A stretch of DNA of 64,000 bases from Planctomycetota bacterium (GTDB taxonomy: Bacteria > Planctomycetota > UBA1135 > GCA-002686595): the NCBI GenBank assembly GCA_014238415.1, contig JABABA010000016.1, positions 24,403 through 88,402 of the forward strand, written 5' to 3'. Made by a program: the position numbers and the translations under genes. The stretch's first letter is position 1, and every line of letters begins with the position of its first letter. Below are positions 52,348 to 62,681 of this stretch, in pieces. Below the pieces are notes generated by a model that was not told where the DNA came from, ran no database searches, and saw only the letters and a program-made list of their open reading frames with translations.

Positions 52348-55003
52348 CCTGATCCAACACACGCCGCAACAGACTGGCGGTTTCCCCAGGAGCGAGCGCG
52401 CTGATTTTTCTTGCGGCACGGCTCTCCAACAGACCAGGGCACTGTTCAAGCGCCTTGCGGATCGCAGCCAGAGCCACGCCCGGAGACCCCTGACCCTCGG
52501 CGGCCAGAGCGAACGCCAGATGAGCATCCGAGCGCCGAGGCTTTGCTTCCGCTGCGCTCAGGAGCGGGGCCAGAGCCCGTGTTGATTGGCCCGCTGCGAG
52601 GAGGCCCAGACCGGAGGAAAAGTTCTCCTGGAAACTTGCCTCACGCAGCAGGCCCAGCACCTCGTTGTTGTTGGGCGCAAGTCCCTGGGCCTCGGCAAGA
52701 AGCAGATCCAGGGACTTACCGTTTTCTGTTTCCCGTGCAACCGCTCCCGAGAGTTTGGCGCCAGCGGTCAGCGCCCGCCGAACGCTGAGCAGTTCCCGGG
52801 CCAGGCGCACTTTCGACAGGGCCTCGACCCCGCGCCAATCACGGGGCGAAAGAGCCTCTGCCCAGGCCCCAGGCAGGAGCGCTTGCTTTGACCGCAGCCA
52901 GGCCATGTTCTCAGGCAGCCAGGTCAGGACCTCGAGACCCGTTGGCCGGGGACGATGGAGAATCCACGGGTCGCGATCCCGGAGAGCGCGCTCATGCACC
53001 CCGAACTCGGGGCACAGCACCCAGAAATGAGCCGCAATACCAGCCCGGTCCTGCAGACCCAGTCGCGTGAGAGCTTCCGCGAGGGGGCCCTCTTCTGGAA
53101 AGCGACCAGAGTCAAGCAGGGGCAATTCCTTGGCCCCGATCATGATCCACTGACTTCCGTACTGAAATACAGCGGCCCAGGGAAACGATCGTCCAAAGGC
53201 CCCCACCACCGCCCGGCAGGTCTCGGGACGCAGTGCATGGGGTGGCACCCATTGACAGAGGATTCCACCGGGAGCCAGAGCCTCACGAGCCTCGGCGTAA
53301 AAGTCTTCGGTGTACAGATAAACTGCCCCGGGTGCATCTGGCAGAAGCGGCTCCATGGTCAGAAGATCAAGCTCTCCACTCAGACCCTTAAGGGAGCGAC
53401 GACCATCTCCGATGCTCAAGCGCACCCGGGGATCACGCAACACGTTGCGGTTCACAGCTGCAAAGTGAGGTGCCTTCTCGATCACAGCCCGTGAGAGTTC
53501 CAAAATATGCAGCTCCTGCACTTCCTTGTGCATAGCGAGCGCACCCGCGGTCGTCCCCGTACCAAAGGCCAGGACCGCCACCTTGGTGGGTGCTGGATGC
53601 AGCAAGGCGGGCAAGTGCCCAAGAGCACGCATGTAGTGGTAGTCGGATCCCGTAGCCGTAGCTCGAAAGTCATTGGTCATGAGCGTGCGCTCCCCGCGCA
53701 GCTGATCGTCCACCACCGCCACACTGAAGTGAGGTCCCTGAACTTGGGCCAGCAAGTGAAACTCACTACGGCGCAAGGCGGGAGTCTGCATTGCGGGGGC
53801 GGGCAGCCACGCGAGCACCAAGGCAGTCATGGCTGCAGACGCGGCCAACCCCCGGCTCTCCAGCATCAAGGCCAAGAGGCAGAGCAGGCCCGCGGACAAA
53901 GCCAACAGTCCTTGTGCACCGAAGAAGGCCGTGCCAAACCAGAGCAGGGGAAGAACCAGCAAGGCGCCCAAGGCCTCTGGCAGCAGCAAGTCACCCAGAC
54001 GTCGACCACTCTCGCCCCCCATGGCCCGGTGCACCGTGGGCACCACCGCTCCAAGTGGCAAGAGGGGTAGGGCCAACAGCACTCCCGCCAGAAGCCCGGC
54101 GGCTCCCCCGCTCCCTGCCGCGCCCCAGCCATAGAGCTGGGTCGCGCCCACATGAAAATCCGGCCAGAACCAGACCCCGTGGGCTACGGCCGCCAACAAG
54201 AGACACCACAGGGGCCCACGCCCGTCCTTGGGCAACCATCGCGGAAGGAGCCAGGCGCCGAGGGCCAGCGCTCCCAGGGCGCCACCCAGCGCATGCCCCA
54301 TGGCCGCATGCATGGAGCCCAGGTCCAGGGCAGCCAGGCGCAACAGGACACTCTCGGAGAGCCCGGTGAACAATGTGGCGCTGACCACGATGGCACAGGC
54401 TGCCCTGGGGGACAGCAGAGCCTGTTGCTGAGCCGGATCGGTGCTCTGGGGAGCATTGCCACTACCAGACCTCGGAGGCCGCAGCCTGCTGGGCAGGGCA
54501 CCCGCCAGGAGCGCAGTCAAGACCGCGCAAAGTGCAGCGCCGACAACACCGTAGTTCGCAGCCGCCCACTCCCCCAGAAGCACAACCCCGACTAGCGCGC
54601 CCGCCAGATTCAAAGCCCAAAGCTGGGGAATTCCTCCCGCGCCCCTGCGCCTCGCCAGAAGCGGCAGGAACAAGCCCTGACAGAATCCCGCCAGACACAA
54701 GCAGACCAGACTCCACCAGACGCCGCGCCCCACACTCCAACCCAAGAGTCCCGCGCTGCAGCCCGCGGCCCCCCCCGCCAGGAGCGTGTTGGCTCCCGTA
54801 ATCCAGAACCCCGCACGCCAGGCTCCAAGAGCCCAGCTGGCCAGATAGAGCGACAATCCAGTGGCCGCTCCCAAGCCCGCGCCCAGCGACAAGTCCAGAG
54901 CCGACAACCCAAGCCGCTGGGTAATCATGCCCGAAGCCCCCGCTAGAAAAGCAGAACTTCCCAAGGTGCAGGATGCGCCCCAGCGGCCCAACCCAAAGCC
55001 CAT
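52331..55003 (-). CDS. Fused multi-helix membrane and spermidine synthase-like protein with TPR-like tail
   Basis: The 890-residue protein has about 14 hydrophobic helices in the first 420 residues, then a spermidine synthase-type domain: MTNDFRATATGSDYHYMRALG, a SAM-type motif VAVLAFGTGTTAGALA, IGDGRRSLKG and LAPGGILCQWVPP. About 200 helical, TPR-like residues end it. Such fusions are common in planctomycetes and proteobacteria and are not proven polyamine synthases; the usual substrate-binding Asp pair is not clear. The start forms a TGATG overlap with the ptsN-like gene. The 3' end overlaps the convergent TsaC fusion gene by 17 bases. Confidence 0.82.
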   Translation of the reverse strand: MGFGLGRWGASCTLGSSAFLAGASGMITQRLGLSALDLSLGAGLGAATGLSLYLASWALGAWRAGFWITGANTLLAGGAAGCSAGLLGWSVGRGVWWSLVCLCLAGFCQGLFLPLLARRRGAGGIPQLWALNLAGALVGVVLLGEWAAANYGVVGAALCAVLTALLAGALPSRLRPPRSGSGNAPQSTDPAQQQALLSPRAACAIVVSATLFTGLSESVLLRLAALDLGSMHAAMGHALGGALGALALGAWLLPRWLPKDGRGPLWCLLLAAVAHGVWFWPDFHVGATQLYGWGAAGSGGAAGLLAGVLLALPLLPLGAVVPTVHRAMGGESGRRLGDLLLPEALGALLVLPLLWFGTAFFGAQGLLALSAGLLCLLALMLESRGLAASAAMTALVLAWLPAPAMQTPALRRSEFHLLAQVQGPHFSVAVVDDQLRGERTLMTNDFRATATGSDYHYMRALGHLPALLHPAPTKVAVLAFGTGTTAGALAMHKEVQELHILELSRAVIEKAPHFAAVNRNVLRDPRVRLSIGDGRRSLKGLSGELDLLTMEPLLPDAPGAVYLYTEDFYAEAREALAPGGILCQWVPPHALRPETCRAVVGAFGRSFPWAAVFQYGSQWIMIGAKELPLLDSGRFPEEGPLAEALTRLGLQDRAGIAAHFWVLCPEFGVHERALRDRDPWILHRPRPTGLEVLTWLPENMAWLRSKQALLPGAWAEALSPRDWRGVEALSKVRLARELLSVRRALTAGAKLSGAVARETENGKSLDLLLAEAQGLAPNNNEVLGLLREASFQENFSSGLGLLAAGQSTRALAPLLSAAEAKPRRSDAHLAFALAAEGQGSPGVALAAIRKALEQCPGLLESRAARKISALAPGETASLLRRVLDQAKSNP

Positions 55004-55476
55004 CAGGTGCTGTGCGTTGCGGAGGTCAAGAGCGTATAGGCTTCGTCCTGATCCCCACAGGCCACCAGGCGCGTGAGCAACTCACGATCTCCAAGGACTC
55101 TGGCGACCTCGGCCATTGTGCGAATGTGCAACATTTTCTGCTCCCGCGGAATGACAAGCAGAACCACCACCTGAGTAGGCAGACCATCCACCGCATCGAA
55201 ATCCAGTTGGGCGTCAGCACCCACGAATCCCACGGTCGCCAACACCTCTTCGATGCCTTCTACCGCAGCGTGGGGAATCGCGATGCCATCCTCCATTCCA
55301 GTGGACATGGAGTGTTCGCGCTCCAAGACATCCTCTAGCACATCAGCCTGGCGCTCGGATGACAAACGCCCGGCGGCAACAAGGTTCTCGACGAGAATAC
55401 GAATTCCGTTCCACTTGTCACCCGGGTTGAAACCAAGGTGCAGGTCTTTCGGGGTCAAGATTTCTGAAAGATGCAT
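55003..55476 (-). CDS. ptsN: PTS EIIA-like nitrogen regulatory protein
   Basis: ATG 55476 gives 157 residues of the PtsN/EIIA(Ntr) fold, with MHLSEILTPKDLHLGF, the phosphorylation site GIAIPHAAVEG (His69) and VVVLLVIPREQKMLHIRTMA. It would accept a phosphate from NPr/EI(Ntr) and act by binding other proteins. No PTS permease is nearby. It shares a TGATG junction with the spermidine synthase-like gene. Confidence 0.87.
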   Translation of the reverse strand: MHLSEILTPKDLHLGFNPGDKWNGIRILVENLVAAGRLSSERQADVLEDVLEREHSMSTGMEDGIAIPHAAVEGIEEVLATVGFVGADAQLDFDAVDGLPTQVVVLLVIPREQKMLHIRTMAEVARVLGDRELLTRLVACGDQDEAYTLLTSATHST

Positions 55477-55650
55477 GGCAAGTCGCGTAGGGCACACTCG
55501 CGAGGAATTGACCCCGAAAGGCATCCAAGAGGAAGCCCAAGCCCTGGCCGCCCATTCTAGCCAAGGACGCTGGATCCGCGCCATTGCGTCCCCAGAGGCC
55601 CCAGGGCCCTGCCCTCAGGAACCAGAGCAACAGCCATCGGTTATCCTCCC

Positions 55651-56955
55651 TCAGGAGTCTCCCTCCGAGGGTCGCCTGGCCTTCAACAGCCTGCCAGCAA
55701 CAATTGCCAGGAAGGCTATGCCACCAGACAGCAGGGCCCCCATCTTGGCCTGACCAGCTAAATCGACCCCCGCGATCTGTGTCTTGCCATAGGCAGCGCC
55801 AGCAACGAAGAGCGCCACAGTCAATCCCAAGCCAGCAATCAGGCCAGTCAAAAAGAGGTCCTTGAAGGCCATTCCCGTGGGCAGGGGAAAACCGAGAGTC
55901 TTACCAAGCTGCCCGAAGGCCACGATCCCTACGATCTTGCCCACCAGCAGGCTGGCGAAGATAACCCAGGTCATCAACCCCACGGAACTGAACTCCACCC
56001 CCGCATTGCCCAAGGCAAAAAAGAACAGGCCAAAGTCCACGAAGAGCTTGGTCTGATGTTCATAGTTCTCCAGGGTCGAGTGATGCAATCCCAAGTCCTC
56101 GGCAGTCTTCTCGCCCATCTTGTCCACTTCGTCCTCTGAGGAGAACAGACCAATGTCACGACTCGGTGCTGGCAGGAAGGGCACGATGGGCACCAAAGCC
56201 AACGCCGCGTGCAGATGAGCCATCATCAAACCGCACCAACTGAGACCGCCTGCCAAGAATATGTAGGGCCACCATGCACGCACTGAACGGCGCCGCAGCA
56301 CATAGGCAAGCGCCATGCCTGCAGCAACCAGACCAAGGAACTCTGGGCGGGCGGGAACTTCAGGGTCTCCATAGAAGACCGCAATTATCCCAAGGCCAAT
56401 AGCATCATCCGCAATAGCGAGCAACAGCAAAAAATTGATCGCAGGATGCCCTGAGCCAAACACTGCGCGCGCCACCAACCAGGCCAATGCTATGTCGGTT
56501 GCCGTAGGAATACCCCAGCCACGCAGATACTCATTCCACTCGAGTGGTTTGGCATTGAAGCCTTCAGGGCCAATGAGTGTCATCGCCAAGAAGAAAACCC
56601 CCACGGGTCCAACGACTCCGCCCAGAGTTGCGATCAGCGGGTTGACTGCCTTCCTGGGAGGGTTGAGCGAACCGCCGGGCAGACAGGCCTCGGTGATCTC
56701 TTTGGTAGCGATGCCAAAGAAGAAAACCATGAACACACTGTTGATGAAAAAATGCAGGTTCAGGTGATGACCGAAGACCATCAGGTGGCCTGGCAATTCC
56801 CAGACCTCAGGCCCGTCCCCGTGTCCCGCGCCGAACCAATACTGGTACCAGTCCGGAGCCAGATTGGCGGCCAGAAGAGCAGCGATGACGCCCGCAATCA
56901 GGGGAATCGAGAATTCTTGGAGGTAATTGACGAAGCCACGCTTGGGAGAATTCAT
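55651..56955 (-). CDS. nhaA: Na+/H+ antiporter NhaA
   Basis: Exchanges sodium for protons at the inner membrane. The 434-residue protein has the NhaA features ATKEITEACLPGGSL, GIPTATDIALAWLV (Asp154), AIADDAIGLGIIAVFYG (Asp183, Asp184) and LTGLIAGLGLTVALFVAGAA. The Asp pair matches the ion-binding aspartates of the family. There is a soluble insert of about 60 residues (FLPAPSRDIGLFSSEDEVD onward) before the last helices, longer than in E. coli NhaA but common in planctomycete and bacteroidete members. Confidence 0.95.
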   Translation of the reverse strand: MNSPKRGFVNYLQEFSIPLIAGVIAALLAANLAPDWYQYWFGAGHGDGPEVWELPGHLMVFGHHLNLHFFINSVFMVFFFGIATKEITEACLPGGSLNPPRKAVNPLIATLGGVVGPVGVFFLAMTLIGPEGFNAKPLEWNEYLRGWGIPTATDIALAWLVARAVFGSGHPAINFLLLLAIADDAIGLGIIAVFYGDPEVPARPEFLGLVAAGMALAYVLRRRSVRAWWPYIFLAGGLSWCGLMMAHLHAALALVPIVPFLPAPSRDIGLFSSEDEVDKMGEKTAEDLGLHHSTLENYEHQTKLFVDFGLFFFALGNAGVEFSSVGLMTWVIFASLLVGKIVGIVAFGQLGKTLGFPLPTGMAFKDLFLTGLIAGLGLTVALFVAGAAYGKTQIAGVDLAGQAKMGALLSGGIAFLAIVAGRLLKARRPSEGDS

Positions 56956-57351
56956 GAAATGGGCTCAGGGGGTCCAAGTAGGAGAGAAATTCGAGCGGCC
57001 CAGGATCGTGGGCGCCTCGTGGGCGCAAAGAATGCACCCCATCGGGGGCTCCTGCAAGCCTCAGGATGAGGGCTGCGCAAACATTACCTTTAGATCAGCG
57101 CCGTGGGCAGAGGGATTTATCCCGCAGACACCCCACCCCGCCCCAACCCTGGCCGACCCCAAGGACAGCCTCTTCCGAGGATCGAGGGAAGACCAAGCCC
57201 TCTGGCGCGTCTGAAGGCTCTGGAAGGGATCCCGACCAGGCGTTGACTCGCCCCCATTGGCCCCTCAGAATGCCGCTCAGGGCCCTTCAGGCCCCGGGAC
57301 CAGACTCCAGTTCACGATTCAAACCAGAAAGCCCAAGCGCCAATCGACGCG
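56956..57351. other. Intergenic region between nhaA and the gsp operon
   Basis: This 396-base stretch separates divergent genes. Open frames here run into gspD in the wrong frames and show no coding features. I see no clear -35/-10 pair, repeat or hairpin with a T-tract. It should hold the promoters of both nhaA and gspD. Confidence 0.5.
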
Positions 57352-59622
57352 ATGCTCGACGCCTTCCTACCCATCATCTTGGCCCTGGCCCCTTCAGCCA
57401 GCCCCGCTATTTCCGTTCCGGGGCCGCTGCTCCAGGACCAGGTGCCCCCCATCCAAGCCGATGGAGACAACTTCATCATCAACTTTCCCGAAGGTGAACG
57501 CCCCGGGGACGGCATGAATCTCGGGCAATTCGTACGGGCCTGTCAGTTGGTGACCGAGATCAACTTCACCTATGACGACCAGACAAAGCAGTTGCTCAGC
57601 GCCAAACCGATCACCTTGCTGGGCACAAAGATCGTCCCCAAGAAAGACTTCTATTCTTTCTTCCAGATCATTCTGTTCATCAATGACTTTGTGACCACCA
57701 AGGTTGGGGAAGGGCCGCTTGCGGTGATCCAGATCGAGGCTCTAGCCGGCGCTGGAGGCCGCGCGGGCACGCCCCGTGCAGATGGCATCTTGGTAGAAGA
57801 AGAAGACCTCCCCGACTATGCCGCCCAGCCCGCAACGCGCATAACGACGGTGATCAGCTTGCCCAACACCGATGTTCGTAACTTGACCAACACCCTGCGC
57901 ACGCTTTTTGCTGGAGACGCCAATGGTACGATGCTGCCCGCGGGCAACAGCAATTCGGTGGTGATCATTGGCTTTGGCTCCACAGTTGTGGCCATGGCGC
58001 GAATGTTGCGGATTGTTGACGAAGCAGCAGCGATCGAAGAAGAACTGCCCGTCTTTGAAGTCATCCAATTGGAGTACGCTGCAGCAGACGAGATCGCCTC
58101 TCTGGTGGAAGAACTCCTGGAAGCCAGTCAACGTGCCGCTGGAGCACCTCGGGCCCAGCAGGGCGCCACCACCCGCGCTGCCGGATCCCAGGGAGAAGCC
58201 AAGATCCTGGTAGATCCCCGCACCAACCGGTTGATGGTGATGGCCATGCCCGACGAAATGCCACAGATAAAGGAGCTGGTAGCCAAGCTCGATGTGGACA
58301 TCGTAGAGCGCGCAGCGGCCTACCACATCTACCCCCTGGAGAATGTCAAGGCTGAAGAGCTCTCCGAAACCCTCAACGAGTTCCTGCAGGACGCGGGAAG
58401 GGTAGAGCAGGGCCAGAGCCAGAATGTTCAGACTCAACGGGGCGGAGCGAGCCGCGGTCAAAGCACCGAGTTCGTGGTGGTCCCCGATGAGGAGACCAAC
58501 TCGCTTCTGATCGCTGCAAGCCGAACGCGCTACGAAGAACTTCTCTCCCTCATCCGGCGACTGGACCGACGCCAACCCCAGGTGTTGATTGAAACCGCCC
58601 TGATCGAACTAACGGGCCGGGACTTCCTCGACATCGGAGTAGAACTCGGCCTGGCCGACATCCCCTCGGGCACCGGCGCGGGCGGATTCGGCGTAACCAA
58701 TTTTGGGCTCTCTTCTTTCGAAGACCTGGATGGAGACGGCATCGCTGACAGCCGCGTTCCCAACAACGGCTTCGGCATTACCGCAGGCATTCTCGACGGG
58801 GACCAGTTCAGCCTGCCCTTCCTGGTGGCCCTGATAGAAGAACAGGACAACTCCAATGTGCTCTCGGTACCGAGCGTCTTGGTGAATAACAACGGCAGCG
58901 CGCGGGTCGAAGCACTCGAACGCCAGCCCACAACCACAGTCACCGCAACCGGTACCGTAGGGTCGACTTCAGAGAACTTCGCTGGCTACCAGGATGCAGG
59001 CATCACTATGGAGATTTCCCCCTCCATCAGCGCAAGCCGCTACCTGCGCCTGGACCTATACCTCTCGGTCTCTACCTTCCAGGGCTCGTTTTCAGGCCCC
59101 ATCCCTCCGCCACAGGTCGAACGCAAGATCAACACCACCGTCAACATCCCCGATGGGGACACAATGGTGATCGGCGGTATCGTGATCGACAACCGCTCGG
59201 ACAACCGGGATCAGATCCCATTCCTGGGGGACCTTCCCTTTGTGGGCCGCTTGTTCAGCCGTGACACCACCACAGAGAACCGCACCGCGCTCTACTTCTT
59301 CGTTACACCCCACATCCTGCAAGATGCAGACTTCGCCGATCTGGCCGAAATCAGCTTCGGAAAGAAGCTGGAGGCAGCGGACACGATCGGACTGGACCGT
59401 ATGCGCATGATTCAGCCGGACTTCGGAACCCACGAGGACACCAATGGCGTGGACCTTGAGGGATTTGACCTGCCCCTCTACCAACGGCCCACCTCAGGTG
59501 AGGAGGTCGACGCGGCTGAAATCGGCATGAACCCCGGCGAAGTCCTGGATGCCATTGAGTCCTCCAAGGACACGAGCGACGCAAACTCAAACGACGCGGG
59601 CACCAGCCACACTGGCGCCTGA
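57352..59622 (+). CDS. gspD: Type II secretion secretin GspD
   Basis: Forms the outer-membrane channel of the type II secretion system. The 756-residue protein has a signal peptide (MLDAFLPIILALAPSASPA), N-domains with VISLPNTDVRNLTNTLRTLFA and FEVIQLEYAAADEIASLVEELL, and a secretin core: VLIETALIELTGRDFLDIGVELGL, VLSVPSVLVNNNGSARV, then VERKINTTVNIPDGDTMVIG and DRDQ/QIPFLGDLPFVGRLFSR, ending with FVTPHIL. The C-terminal 130 residues are acidic and low in complexity. First gene of the operon; gspE starts 14 bases on. Confidence 0.95.
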   Translation: MLDAFLPIILALAPSASPAISVPGPLLQDQVPPIQADGDNFIINFPEGERPGDGMNLGQFVRACQLVTEINFTYDDQTKQLLSAKPITLLGTKIVPKKDFYSFFQIILFINDFVTTKVGEGPLAVIQIEALAGAGGRAGTPRADGILVEEEDLPDYAAQPATRITTVISLPNTDVRNLTNTLRTLFAGDANGTMLPAGNSNSVVIIGFGSTVVAMARMLRIVDEAAAIEEELPVFEVIQLEYAAADEIASLVEELLEASQRAAGAPRAQQGATTRAAGSQGEAKILVDPRTNRLMVMAMPDEMPQIKELVAKLDVDIVERAAAYHIYPLENVKAEELSETLNEFLQDAGRVEQGQSQNVQTQRGGASRGQSTEFVVVPDEETNSLLIAASRTRYEELLSLIRRLDRRQPQVLIETALIELTGRDFLDIGVELGLADIPSGTGAGGFGVTNFGLSSFEDLDGDGIADSRVPNNGFGITAGILDGDQFSLPFLVALIEEQDNSNVLSVPSVLVNNNGSARVEALERQPTTTVTATGTVGSTSENFAGYQDAGITMEISPSISASRYLRLDLYLSVSTFQGSFSGPIPPPQVERKINTTVNIPDGDTMVIGGIVIDNRSDNRDQIPFLGDLPFVGRLFSRDTTTENRTALYFFVTPHILQDADFADLAEISFGKKLEAADTIGLDRMRMIQPDFGTHEDTNGVDLEGFDLPLYQRPTSGEEVDAAEIGMNPGEVLDAIESSKDTSDANSNDAGTSHTGA

Positions 59623-59636
59623 GCGCCTTACCCGAC

Positions 59637-61343
59637 ATGGCCAGCATTTCCGACATGCTCATTGACGCGGGGCTCACCCGCGATCGCCTCGAAGAGTGCC
59701 GCCAACTATCGGCACGCAGCGGGGACTCCCTGGACCGCAGCATTCTGCAGCGCGAGTACCTCGACGAGGTCACTCTGCTGCAGATCTATGCCAAGCTGCT
59801 GGGCTTTGAGTTCCGCAAGAGCCTGGAGGGCACAAGAGTCCCCCCCAGCTTTGTGGAAAACGTGCCCGTACACTTCGCCCGCAACTACAACCTGATAGCC
59901 CTGGAGGGCTCAAAGGACGGAACCATCAAGGTGGCCACCTGCCAGCCCCTGACCCCCAACCCCATGGACGACCTGGCGGCTCTGCTGGGTCAGGAGGTGG
60001 ATGCGGTCATCGCCCCACGGCTTGAGATCACAAGTCTCATCGCGCGGGCCTACCGGCACAAGGCAGACGGAGTAGACGAAGCCCTCGACGCTGTCTCGGA
60101 GGACGCCGACATTGGCAGCATGGCGGCAGAGATCGACGAGGCAGAGGATGTGCTCGATGTCTCGAACAAGGCACCGATCATCAAGCTGGTCAACACGATC
60201 TTGTTTCAAGCACTCAAATTGCGTGCCTCAGATGTGCACTTCCAGCCCTATGCAGACCGCATGCAGGTGCGCTTCCGCATCGACGGCATCCTCTACGACA
60301 TGGATTCAATTCCCCGTCGCGTACAGGATGCGATCATCAGTCGCGTCAAGGTCATGGGCAAGATGGATATCGCCGAACGGCGCCTGCCCCAGGATGGCCG
60401 GGCCACAATTCGCCTGGGCGATGGCGAAGTCGATGTGCGTCTAAGCTCAATCCCCACGACTGACGGTGAACGCATTGTGATGCGTCTGCTGGACAAGACC
60501 GCGAAACTCTACCGGCTACATGAGATCGGCCTCTCGGAGCACAACATCGATCTGCTGGAACAGTACCTGACGTACAACCACGGAATCATCCTGGTGACCG
60601 GCCCTACCGGCTCTGGCAAGACCACCACGCTCTATGCGTCCATGTCCGAGATCGACACGACGAAGAAGAACGTGCTGACCATCGAAGATCCGGTGGAGTA
60701 TGCCCTGGCCGGGGTTTCGCAAGTCCAGGTCAATACTAAGAAAGGACTGACCTTCGCCACGGGGCTGCGCTCCTTCTTGCGCCAGGACCCAGATGTGATG
60801 ATGGTCGGTGAGATTCGGGACCTTGAGACCGCCGAGGTGGCGATTCGTGCTGCCCTGACCGGTCACCTGGTGTTCTCCACGGTGCACACCAACGATGCTC
60901 CATCCACCATCACACGCATGATCGATCAGGGCGTGGAGCCCTATCTGGTGGCATCATCAGTCGTCTTGATCATAGCCCAGCGCCTGGTTCGGACGGTCTG
61001 CCCGCACTGCATGGTGACCAAACCATGCAGCGATGAATGGGTCGCCAAACTCCGGGAGGTCGGTCTTGACCCCGCTGAAGTAGACAACCAGATGACCTTC
61101 GGCGAAGGCTGCGATGAATGCTTCCAATCGGGCTACGCAGGGCGCACCGCGATCTATGAATTCATGCCGGTCTCAGAAGAGCTGCGAACCAAGATCATGG
61201 AGGGAGGCAACGCCACGGAAATCAAGCGGACTGCGGTCCAGCGCGGCCTGATCACCCTGAGAGAGGATGGACGCATGAAGATCCGCGAGAGCCTTACAAC
61301 CCCGGACGAAGTCCTGCGCGTAACCCAACTCGACCTGGACTGA
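59637..61343 (+). CDS. gspE: Type II secretion ATPase GspE
   Basis: Hexameric cytoplasmic ATPase that powers pseudopilus assembly. The 568-residue protein has the T2SSE N-terminal domain (MASISDMLIDAGLTRDRLEE), Walker A GPTGSGKTT near 322, Asp box LTIEDPVEYAL, Walker B DPDVMMVGEIRDLETA and HLVFSTVHTNDAPSTITRM. A zinc-binding tetracysteine region CPHC near 455 and CDEC near 492 is present, as in GspE and PilB. It lies between gspD and gspF (about 49 bases). Confidence 0.96.
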   Translation: MASISDMLIDAGLTRDRLEECRQLSARSGDSLDRSILQREYLDEVTLLQIYAKLLGFEFRKSLEGTRVPPSFVENVPVHFARNYNLIALEGSKDGTIKVATCQPLTPNPMDDLAALLGQEVDAVIAPRLEITSLIARAYRHKADGVDEALDAVSEDADIGSMAAEIDEAEDVLDVSNKAPIIKLVNTILFQALKLRASDVHFQPYADRMQVRFRIDGILYDMDSIPRRVQDAIISRVKVMGKMDIAERRLPQDGRATIRLGDGEVDVRLSSIPTTDGERIVMRLLDKTAKLYRLHEIGLSEHNIDLLEQYLTYNHGIILVTGPTGSGKTTTLYASMSEIDTTKKNVLTIEDPVEYALAGVSQVQVNTKKGLTFATGLRSFLRQDPDVMMVGEIRDLETAEVAIRAALTGHLVFSTVHTNDAPSTITRMIDQGVEPYLVASSVVLIIAQRLVRTVCPHCMVTKPCSDEWVAKLREVGLDPAEVDNQMTFGEGCDECFQSGYAGRTAIYEFMPVSEELRTKIMEGGNATEIKRTAVQRGLITLREDGRMKIRESLTTPDEVLRVTQLDLD

Positions 61344-61392
61344 ATCCAGCGAGCCAAGACAACAGACTGGCCCAGCAGCCTCCATCTCCAAA

Positions 61393-62652
61393 ATGCCCAT
61401 TTACGAATACGTCGCATTTGCTGCTGGAGGAGCCACATCCAAGGGGATTGTAGATGCGGACTCCGAACGGGATGCGCGCCAGAAACTTCGTAAGAAAGAA
61501 CTGCTGGTCACCAAACTGACCGAGACGCGCGGGGGCAAGCGGCGCAAGCAGGGATCGAATGATCAACCGGGACTGCTGGTCCGCATCCTGGAGGCCCGCT
61601 CCGCGGCCCAGGGGCCCGGCACCAGGGAAACCGAACTGGTCCTGGGAGTGACCCGCCAGCTTGCAACTCTCTTGGGATCTGGCATCCCCTTGACCGAGTC
61701 CCTTTCCGCTCTTGTTGATCAAGCCGAACACAAGCGCATGGAGACCATGCTGCGCCAGATCCGCGAGAGCATCCAGCAGGGAACCAGCATGGCCGACGCC
61801 CTCGGACAACACCCCGGCTGGTTCACGGAAATGTACATCAACATGGTTTCGGCTGGTCAGGCCGCAGGCAACCTGGACATCGTTCTATCTCGTCTGGCGG
61901 ACTACATGCAGGCGCAAAGGGCCATGCGTCGCAAGATAGTGGGTGCCCTGACCTACCCCGCCATGATGATCGTAATCGGCATTATTGTAGTCACGATCCT
62001 GATGGCAAAGGTCGTGCCCGAAATCACCGCCATGCTCGTGGAGCAAGGCAAGGCCCTTCCACCCGCCACAAGAGTGCTGATTTCGGTCAGCAGTGTGGTG
62101 CAGAACTGGTGGTGGGCGATCATTGGCGGCTTCGGCCTGATCTCCTTCGCTGTGGAACGAGCCTACCGCACAAGCGATGCGGGACAGCTCTGGATTGACC
62201 GCAGCCTGTTACGGGTGCCTGTGCTGGGTGAATTGCTGCGCAAGGCGGCGGTTGGACGCTTCACGCGCACCCTATCGACCCTGCTGCAGTCCGGCGTTCC
62301 GGTGATCCAATCCCTCGGTATCACAGAGAAGGTCGTGGGCAACCGCGTGATCAGCGACGCCACTGCCACCATTTCTCAACGGGTTGTGGAGGGCGCCGAC
62401 ATCTCCGGCCCACTCAAACAATCCGGCGCCTTCCCTTCAGTGGTGGGCTATATGGTCGCTGTTGGCGAACAATCCGGCGACCTTGAACAAATGCTTGACC
62501 GCATCGCCGTAGCTTACGACGAAGAGATCAATGTAGTTACTGAACGCCTGACAGCACTGCTGGAGCCGATTATGATCGTTCTCCTGGCTGGGGTTGTAGG
62601 CTATATCGTCTATGCCATTGTCCAACCGATCCTGGAGATCGGTCAAATCTAA
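61393..62652 (+). CDS. gspF: Type II secretion inner-membrane protein GspF
   Basis: Platform protein of the secretion machine. The 419-residue protein opens MPIYEYVAFAAGGATSKGIV and has the duplicated GspF domain: GVTRQLATLLGSGIPLTESL, VSAGQAAGNLDIVLSRLADYM in the first half, then GRFTRTLSTLLQSGVPVIQSL and AVGEQSGDLEQMLDRIAVAY in the second. Three membrane helices, near 191-212, 235-256 and the C-terminus, are seen. Normal length. Confidence 0.95.
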   Translation: MPIYEYVAFAAGGATSKGIVDADSERDARQKLRKKELLVTKLTETRGGKRRKQGSNDQPGLLVRILEARSAAQGPGTRETELVLGVTRQLATLLGSGIPLTESLSALVDQAEHKRMETMLRQIRESIQQGTSMADALGQHPGWFTEMYINMVSAGQAAGNLDIVLSRLADYMQAQRAMRRKIVGALTYPAMMIVIGIIVVTILMAKVVPEITAMLVEQGKALPPATRVLISVSSVVQNWWWAIIGGFGLISFAVERAYRTSDAGQLWIDRSLLRVPVLGELLRKAAVGRFTRTLSTLLQSGVPVIQSLGITEKVVGNRVISDATATISQRVVEGADISGPLKQSGAFPSVVGYMVAVGEQSGDLEQMLDRIAVAYDEEINVVTERLTALLEPIMIVLLAGVVGYIVYAIVQPILEIGQI

Positions 62653-62681
62653 CCAGCGGAAACAAACCCGCCCTACGAGCC

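Noticed and set aside
55600..56200. Plus-strand open frames inside the nhaA and DnaK regions
   Set aside because: They are shadows of the strong minus-strand genes, without ribosome sites or protein-like composition.
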